NCBI RefSeq assembly: GCF_013408655.1
Contig: NZ_JACCBP010000001.1
Span: 2,046,001 to 2,110,000 of the forward strand
Source: Pigmentiphaga litoralis
Lineage (GTDB): Bacteria; Pseudomonadota; Gammaproteobacteria; Burkholderiales; Burkholderiaceae_B
DNA length: 64,000 nucleotides
Direction: 5' to 3'
Shown here: one piece after another, positions 59,709 to 64,000 of the stretch
Numbering within the stretch: the stretch's first letter is position 1
Layout: the number at the start of each line of letters is the position of its first letter
Program-made: the position numbers and the translations under genes
The notes under the pieces: generated by a model
The model's input: only the letters and a program-made list of their open reading frames with translations
Database searches by the model: none
What the model was told of the DNA's origin: nothing

Positions 59709-60752
59709 TCAGGGTGGCGATGTCGGGGCTTGATCCGTCGTGCGATCGGTCGTGTGATCGGTCGTGTGATCCGTCGCGTGATGCTCCAGCCAGCCGGCGA
59801 CGCGTTCGAAGATGGCGTCGCTGTTTCTGTCCATCATCAGGAAATGGGAATTGCCGTGGATGCCCTCCAGCGGCAGGTCCAGCACGTCGGAACGCGCGCC
59901 GGTTGCACGCAGCGCACTGCCGAATGCATCGACCGTGGCGTGATACCGCTGCCAGACCGGATGACTGCGGATCGTGTCGCCCCACACGGTCAGGTGCGGT
60001 GGGCGCGGCGTGGTCAGGCCGGTATCGAAAGCGGGTGCGCCGGACGGTTCCAGCGCCACGACCGCCTGGACGCGCGCGGGCTGGCGCTGCGCAGCGAGCA
60101 TGGCAAAGCCGCCGCCCTGGCTGTGGCCCACCACGATGCAGGGGCCGATGCGTTCGATCAGCGCGTCGTAGGCGGCGCTGGTGATCGCCTCGTGGCCGGC
60201 CCAGCGGGGCACCCACTGCTTGGCGAACTGATCAAAGTACGGCAAGGGAAATTGCTGTTCCGGGAAGGCAGTGCGCGCGGCGGCGTCGGTGGCGTACCCC
60301 TTCGCCGGCCCCAGGCGGAACATGTCCCAGGCTTCATCCAGCGTGCGAAAGATCGGCTCCGATGCGTAGATCTCTGGGTATTTGGACCACGACGAACGAC
60401 CGCGCTCCACCGCGTCCGACACGACCACGTCATACCCGGCCTGCAGGAAACGCCACAGCCAGCCGGGACGGCCATCGGGCGTCGTCTCCCAGTTCGTGCC
60501 GGTCATGCCGCCGCCGTGCCACAGCAGGACAGGAAACGGGTGTCGTGGTTGGACCAGGCGATAGGCCTGGCAATACATCTGCCCGGTCATGTGATCGCCG
60601 TTAGGATCCACCGGGCGCGCCGCGGCGCCCTGCGCCAGCACCCGTTGCTCCACCGGCAGGCCAGCCAGCGTCCGTACGCTGCCAGCGACATGGAAACTGT
60701 CGATGCCACGCAAGGTGACGGACGGCCCGGCCAGCGCGTCAGTTGCGGGCAT
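59709..60752 (-). CDS. Alpha/beta hydrolase (esterase-like)
   Basis: 347 aa, no signal peptide. Oxyanion region LLWHGGGMTGTNW, nucleophile elbow VVGHSQGGGFA, and a late GIHGNSHFLMMD with the catalytic His. The C-terminus carries a repeat (TDHTTDHTTDRTTDQ) encoded by a 12-bp tandem array. The start overlaps the tautomerase stop by 14 bp. It may be a carboxylesterase in a catabolic route controlled by the divergent LysR protein; the substrate is unknown. Confidence 0.88.
   Translation of the reverse strand: MPATDALAGPSVTLRGIDSFHVAGSVRTLAGLPVEQRVLAQGAAARPVDPNGDHMTGQMYCQAYRLVQPRHPFPVLLWHGGGMTGTNWETTPDGRPGWLWRFLQAGYDVVVSDAVERGRSSWSKYPEIYASEPIFRTLDEAWDMFRLGPAKGYATDAAARTAFPEQQFPLPYFDQFAKQWVPRWAGHEAITSAAYDALIERIGPCIVVGHSQGGGFAMLAAQRQPARVQAVVALEPSGAPAFDTGLTTPRPPHLTVWGDTIRSHPVWQRYHATVDAFGSALRATGARSDVLDLPLEGIHGNSHFLMMDRNSDAIFERVAGWLEHHATDHTTDHTTDRTTDQAPTSPP
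59732..59779. repeat. 12-bp tandem repeat at the esterase 3' end
   Basis: Four copies of GATCSGTCGYGY, in frame with the esterase gene, adding (T)TDH/TTDR units to its C-terminus. Confidence 0.85.
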
Positions 60753-61068
60753 GCAGCGCCGCCTGGTCTTCGGAAAAACAGCGGATGCGCGGCACGGTCT
60801 TGAACGTGTCGTGGATCACAACTTCAAGATCCGACATGAATTGCTGCACGACGTCCGCATCGCGGTAGGTATTGCCGCGAAAGTTGACCTCGACATAGAT
60901 CGGTTCGCCCCGCAGCGCATGGGCAGGGACCACCATCACCTGGATCTGGTGAGGCGATGCGCGCAACACGTCCAGGCAGACCTGGCCAACGGCGCTGCCG
61001 AACGCATCGAATTCACTGGGCGCGAGCGACAGCAGGGAAGGAAGCACGAAGGCTTTGACGACAGGCAT
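60739..61068 (-). CDS. Tautomerase-superfamily protein
   Basis: 109 aa from ATG, giving MPVVKAF: a Pro immediately after the initiator Met, as required for the catalytic N-terminal proline of 4-oxalocrotonate tautomerase/MIF-type enzymes. The middle reads GQVCLDVLRASPHQIQVMVV and PIYVEVNFRGNTYRD, fitting the beta-alpha-beta fold. Upstream in-frame ATGs exist but would bury that proline. First gene of the operon tautomerase-esterase-Bug receptor. Divergent from a LysR gene (85 bp). Confidence 0.8.
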   Translation of the reverse strand: MPVVKAFVLPSLLSLAPSEFDAFGSAVGQVCLDVLRASPHQIQVMVVPAHALRGEPIYVEVNFRGNTYRDADVVQQFMSDLEVVIHDTFKTVPRIRCFSEDQAALHARN

Positions 61069-61124
61069 GGCGACACCAGAAGACATGAGAGTCCGCATCA
61101 TGCAGCGCCGCCACCATGAAATCC

Positions 61125-61150
61125 AGTGCAAACTATTCCGCTATTATTGC
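61125..61150. promoter_or_regulatory. AT-rich divergent promoter region of the LysR gene
   Basis: A short AT-rich stretch with CTATT repeated 8 bp apart, just before the LysR start, in the 85 bp between divergent genes. A LysR site is expected here; no clean T-N11-A palindrome was identified. Confidence 0.35.
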
Positions 61151-61153
61151 GTC

Positions 61154-62107
61154 ATGCACACCAATTGCGATCTTCCTGACCTGCGCGCGTTTTGCCAGCT
61201 GGTGGCGGCCGGCAGCTTCAACAAGACGGCCGACCTGCTGGCCATATCGCCGTCGGCACTCAGCCGGCGGATCGGCAAGCTGGAAGACGCCATTGGCGGA
61301 AGGCTGGTCGAACGCACCACCCGCACCATGATCCTGACGCCGCTGGGCGTGACGCTGCACGCGCGGCTGCTGCCCTTGCTGGCCAGCCTGGACGATTGCC
61401 TGTCGCAAGCGCAGCGGACTGCCCGCGGCGACATGGGCCAGGTCACGGTCGCCTGCCTGACGACCGTTGCCTTTTCCTTGTTCCCGGATGCCCTGAGCCG
61501 CTTTCGTGTGCGCCACCCGGACGTGCGCGTGGACTTGCGCGACGACACCGGCGCCCGCGTGCGCGACGCCGTCATCGACCGCAATGCCGAATTCGGCGTG
61601 ACGATCCTGTGGGAAGACGAGCCCGACCTGCACTGCACCTACCTGGGCGACGACCCCTACGTGCTGGGCTGCCCGGCCGGCCACCCGCTGGCGCAGCGGG
61701 CACGCCTGTCATGGCAGGAACTGTCGGCGCATCGCATCCTGGCGCTGCGCCCCAGCAGCGCCAACCGCCAGCAGGTCGACGCCGCCCTGGCCAAAGCAGG
61801 CGTGCCCGCGCCGTGGTTCGACGAAGTCGAACACTTGTCATCGATGATCGGATTCCTGGAACACGGCAATGCCCTGGCCGTGCTGCCGCGCATGGCGCTG
61901 ATGGCGACCAAGAAGGTCACCCCCGTGCCGCTGGACACCCCGACCATCGCCCGCAAGCTGTACCTGGTCAGGCGGCGGGACGTCACATTGAGCGTGGCGG
62001 CGCAGGCCTTGTGGGATGACCTGCATGCGGTGATCCAGGCCGTGCCCGCGGCGGCGGTGGGTGGGCGAGTTGGGCGGAGCAGGCGGACGGGGCGGCCGCG
62101 CAAATAA
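61154..62107 (+). CDS. LysR-family regulator
   Basis: 317 aa. HTH about 5-65: LPDLRAFCQLVAAGSFNKTA, SPSALSRRIGKLEDAIGG, then VERTTRTMILTPLG. Effector domain 90-300. The C-terminus is Arg/Gly-rich. It is divergent from the tautomerase-esterase-Bug operon and probably its activator. Confidence 0.93.
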   Translation: MHTNCDLPDLRAFCQLVAAGSFNKTADLLAISPSALSRRIGKLEDAIGGRLVERTTRTMILTPLGVTLHARLLPLLASLDDCLSQAQRTARGDMGQVTVACLTTVAFSLFPDALSRFRVRHPDVRVDLRDDTGARVRDAVIDRNAEFGVTILWEDEPDLHCTYLGDDPYVLGCPAGHPLAQRARLSWQELSAHRILALRPSSANRQQVDAALAKAGVPAPWFDEVEHLSSMIGFLEHGNALAVLPRMALMATKKVTPVPLDTPTIARKLYLVRRRDVTLSVAAQALWDDLHAVIQAVPAAAVGGRVGRSRRTGRPRK

Positions 62108-62114
62108 AGGGGTG

Positions 62115-62133
62115 GACGCCACGCGCTGGCGTC
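62115..62133. terminator. Hairpin between convergent LysR and mqsA genes
   Basis: GACGCCA / TGGCGTC with a 5-nt loop, 7 bp after the LysR stop. No U-run, so termination is uncertain. Confidence 0.45.
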
Positions 62134-62166
62134 GATAACGGGGCGTTAGCGCAAGCGCCGCCTGGC

Positions 62167-62568
62167 TCAGGCAGTTCGGATTTCGTCCAGCAGTTCGGGA
62201 TGCCGGTCCAGCACTTTCAGCAGCTTGATCAGGGCCATTGGAGGCTTCGTCCTGCCTGTTTCGTAGCGCGAAAAAGCGTTTACGCCGCCCCCGAAGATCT
62301 CAGCTGCTTCGCGTTGATCGAGCGCCAGCTTCTTGCGGACTTCGGCGATATAGCGTGGATCGACAATGGACGCGTTGACCTGGCGATTGAAACCCAACAT
62401 CAGTTCGCTCACGCGGCTTGCCTCGACGGGATCCAACACCTGTTCACGACACACCGGGCAGCGTTCGCCGGTCACTTGGTGGATGACCGTCGCGGCGCCC
62501 CGATACACGTACGGCAGATCGCTGGTTTCAGCGACCAGGTCTGCCGCACCACACGCGGGACACTTCAT
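62167..62568 (-). CDS. mqsA: MqsA antitoxin
   Basis: 133 aa. The N-terminal zinc domain has C3, C6, C37 and C40, the same positions as E. coli MqsA (CPAC...CPVC). The C-terminal Xre-type HTH is at about 68-120: RKKLALDQREAAEIFGGGVN with AFSRYETGRTKPP. GGAG lies 8 nt before the ATG; a TTG two codons upstream is too close. It binds MqsR through the zinc domain and DNA through the HTH. Second gene of the module, 2 bp after mqsR. Confidence 0.95.
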   Translation of the reverse strand: MKCPACGAADLVAETSDLPYVYRGAATVIHQVTGERCPVCREQVLDPVEASRVSELMLGFNRQVNASIVDPRYIAEVRKKLALDQREAAEIFGGGVNAFSRYETGRTKPPMALIKLLKVLDRHPELLDEIRTA

Positions 62569-62570
62569 GA

Positions 62571-62867
62571 TCAAAGCTCCTTGAACGACACGATCACGAC
62601 GTCGGAGGACACCGTGATTTTCAGGTACACAAGACCCGCTGCAGTGGCTGGCCTATACACGTCTTGCCAGATCCGATGGTCGCCGTGGGTAGTCATGCTT
62701 TTGTAGAAATCCTGCGATGTGAGGGCCAACACAACGCCGACAACATCGCTGAAAGACAAGCCCAATCGCGCAGCGCCGGCGATGGCTGAACTGGTTGGAC
62801 GAACGTGCCCTGCCAGGACCAATCTTTTTACTGCAGGCAACTTTGAATGCGGAACAAGCTTTTCCAC
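62571..62867 (-). CDS. mqsR: MqsR toxin
   Basis: 98 aa from GTG. Strong MqsR resemblance: EKLVPHSKLPAVKRLVLAG, then DFYKSMTTHGDHRIWQDVYRP and VYLKITVSSDVVIVSFKEL. A GCU-preferring mRNA interferase in E. coli, with the conserved Lys, Tyr and Arg in KSMTT and DVYRP. No ribosome site is visible before the GTG, and the candidate operator starts 8 bp upstream, so the leader must be very short. Confidence 0.95.
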   Translation of the reverse strand: MEKLVPHSKLPAVKRLVLAGHVRPTSSAIAGAARLGLSFSDVVGVVLALTSQDFYKSMTTHGDHRIWQDVYRPATAAGLVYLKITVSSDVVIVSFKEL

Positions 62868-62874
62868 AAGACTA

Positions 62875-62889
62875 TAACCTAATTGGTTA
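62875..62889. promoter_or_regulatory. Candidate MqsA operator
   Basis: TAACCTAATTGGTTA, with TAACC/GGTTA arms around a 5-bp centre. It resembles the AACCT/AGGTT palindromes bound by E. coli MqsA at its own promoter. Lies 8 bp upstream of the mqsR start. Confidence 0.65.
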
Positions 62890-63030
62890 ATGGAACGCGC
62901 AGGGTGCGAGCGACGTCACGAAGGTGACGCGTCCTGTTGACCAAGATAGATGAAGCGTTGCGGCTGCGCTTGGCATCGCAGGACAGAAGTGTCCTATCCC
63001 CTGCTTTGATCTGGCAGCCGCGAAACGTAA

Positions 63031-63050
63031 ACGCCGGCAATCGCCGGCGT
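63031..63050. terminator. Intrinsic terminator downstream of the SDR gene
   Basis: ACGCCGGC / GCCGGCGT, an 8-bp stem with a 4-nt loop, 26 bp beyond the SDR stop. On the minus strand it is followed by TTTACGTTT, on the plus strand by CTTTT, so it could act in both directions. Confidence 0.65.
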
Positions 63051-63076
63051 CTTTTGCGTCTGCTTCCTGTTCAGCT

Positions 63077-63856
63077 TTACCGCACCGCGTCCTCCGGCAC
63101 GTCCACGTTGTAGTTCAGCGCGAGCCGGCCGCCGTCGGCATAGATGGTCTGGCCTGTGACGTAGCTGGAGTCCTCGCTGGCAAGGAACAGCGCCACGCCG
63201 GCGACTTCGTCGGGGCGGCCGAGTCGGGTCATGGGGATGCGCGACAGGACCTTGCGCAAGTTGTCGGGGTTGTTGCTGATGGTGGCCATGATGTCGGTGT
63301 CGATGCTGCCGGGCCCGAGGGCGTTCACGCGCACGCCATGCGGCGCCATGGCCAGCGCCATGGACTTGGTCATCTGGCGAACCGCGCCTTTGCTGGCGCC
63401 GTAGGCAAGCTGGTTGGACATCGCGAGTTCGGCGGTCATGGACGACAGCATGATGAGGCTGCCGCCCTGCCCTTGCCGCACCATGGCGCGGGCGGCGCGT
63501 TGGGCGGTCAGGAAGGCGCCGCGCACGTTCACATTCAGGACGAAGTCGAGGTCGGCCAGTTCCAGATCCAGAAATTCTGCCGCGCGGATGACGCCGGCGT
63601 TGCACACGCAGATGTCCAGGCCGCCGAACTCGGATTCGCACAGGGCCACCATGCGGTCGACGTCGTCGGGCACGGTCACGTCGCCGACCAATGCGCGAAC
63701 TTCGCCTTGCGTCGCATTGACCGATTCGGTCAGGCGGTCGGCGTTGCGGTCGACCATCACGACGTTGGCCCCTTCGGCCGCGAAGCGCCGGGCGATGGCC
63801 AGGCCGATGCCGCCGGCTGCGCCTGTGACCAGCGCGGTCTTGGTTTCCAGCCTCAT
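63077..63856 (-). CDS. Short-chain dehydrogenase/reductase
   Basis: 259 aa. TGAAGGIG cofactor loop, D at the end of beta-2 (VVMVDRN, suggesting NAD), CNAG, catalytic Ser in SSMTAEL and YGASK, GPGSIDTDIM, and the C-terminal VTGQTIYADGG of FabG-like enzymes. Substrate unknown. Its ATG overlaps the stop of an upstream minus-strand frame by 4 bp, suggesting it is second in an operon that leaves the window. Confidence 0.92.
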   Translation of the reverse strand: MRLETKTALVTGAAGGIGLAIARRFAAEGANVVMVDRNADRLTESVNATQGEVRALVGDVTVPDDVDRMVALCESEFGGLDICVCNAGVIRAAEFLDLELADLDFVLNVNVRGAFLTAQRAARAMVRQGQGGSLIMLSSMTAELAMSNQLAYGASKGAVRQMTKSMALAMAPHGVRVNALGPGSIDTDIMATISNNPDNLRKVLSRIPMTRLGRPDEVAGVALFLASEDSSYVTGQTIYADGGRLALNYNVDVPEDAVR

Positions 63857-63999
63857 GCCGTCGCTCCAAAGGTGGCGATCGGCAACGACGTCGTTGCTGG
63901 ATGCATCGTTGCTGTCGTCATCGATCCAGTTGCTGCTGTCATCGATTCAGTTGCTGCCGTCATCGTTGCTGCCGTCATCGTTGCTGTCGTCATCGACTC
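63853..63999 (-). CDS. C-terminal end of an unseen gene, low-complexity (partial)
   Basis: An open frame entering from the right edge and ending in TGA overlapping the SDR start (ATGA). The visible 48 residues are MTTAT/MTAAT-type repeats followed by HPATTSLPIATFGATA. The ATGA junction is typical of operons here, which supports translation, but the sequence is repetitive and no domain is visible. Confidence 0.45.
   Translation of the reverse strand, partial: ESMTTATMTAATMTAATESMTAATGSMTTATMHPATTSLPIATFGATA
63908..63994. repeat. 15-bp repeat array at the right edge
   Basis: Five copies of GTTGCTGYYGTCATC; the first two are each followed by a 6-bp spacer (GATCCA/GATTCA). On the minus strand they encode MTTAT/MTAAT units. 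The array continues to the window end. Confidence 0.85.
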
Positions 64000-64000
64000 A

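Noticed and set aside
63908..64000. Possible CRISPR-like array at the right edge
   Set aside because: Units are 15 bp with 0-6 bp spacers; no unique spacers of 30 bp or so. It is a coding-frame tandem repeat.

Overview
The window reads as chromosomal DNA of a high-GC beta-proteobacterium, probably Burkholderiales and most likely Alcaligenaceae (Achromobacter/Bordetella/Pigmentiphaga type). This is inferred from the strong G/C third-position bias, a Bug-family receptor, LysR-controlled catabolic units, dense ATGA-overlapping operons, and an MsbA, heptosyltransferase and O-antigen-ligase group. No rRNA, tRNA, CRISPR array, prophage or insertion sequence was recognised.

Layout. 1-1374: C-terminal part of a GGDEF-EAL protein. 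1420-13713: a divergent metabolic island. The left arm (minus) encodes a fumarate-reductase-like flavoprotein, a stand-alone 2Fe-2S SdhB-type domain, a MarR-like regulator and a fused hydantoinase/5-oxoprolinase. The right arm (plus) encodes a second, AprA-like flavoprotein, a 2x[4Fe-4S] ferredoxin and a NitT/TauT-type ABC importer with two different permeases. An 18-bp perfect palindrome lies between the arms. The set looks like uptake, reduction and ATP-dependent amide/lactam opening of one unknown compound. 13772-18848: a PAS-GGDEF cyclase, a DUF2945 protein, an MBL hydrolase and a CheB-CheR-PAS hybrid with a degenerate CheB domain. 19115-22448: small genes of unknown function. 22619-28116: two-component system, cyanate/nitrate-type ABC transporter and cyanase. 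28153-30326: four small genes, including an iron-permease-family protein and a Gly-rich exported protein.

30534-43780: an aromatic meta-cleavage region. It holds 4-oxalocrotonate decarboxylase, 2-oxopent-4-enoate hydratase, MarR, a 2-amino/hydroxymuconic semialdehyde dehydrogenase, LysR, 3-hydroxyanthranilate 3,4-dioxygenase, an MBL hydrolase, two paralogous binding proteins, a kynurenine-formamidase-like hydrolase and a Liv-type ABC transporter (HMGF). An identical 14-bp near-palindrome precedes both transcription units flanking the MarR gene and is probably its operator. The middle and last enzymes of the 2-aminomuconate route are absent from the window.

43889-44928: HTH/PIN toxin-antitoxin pair. 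44973-49311: msbA, heptosyltransferase and O-antigen ligase. 49366-52936: VOC protein, SDR, TetR, a HigBA-like pair and a DUF429 protein. 53039-56530: dnaE. 56708-57097: broken LysR gene. 57104-62107: cytosine-deaminase-like amidohydrolase, then a Bug receptor/esterase/tautomerase operon divergent from a LysR gene. 62167-62867: MqsRA. 63077-63856: SDR, preceded by the low-complexity end of a gene leaving the window. Short in-frame or near-frame tandem repeats (9-15 bp) recur at gene ends.
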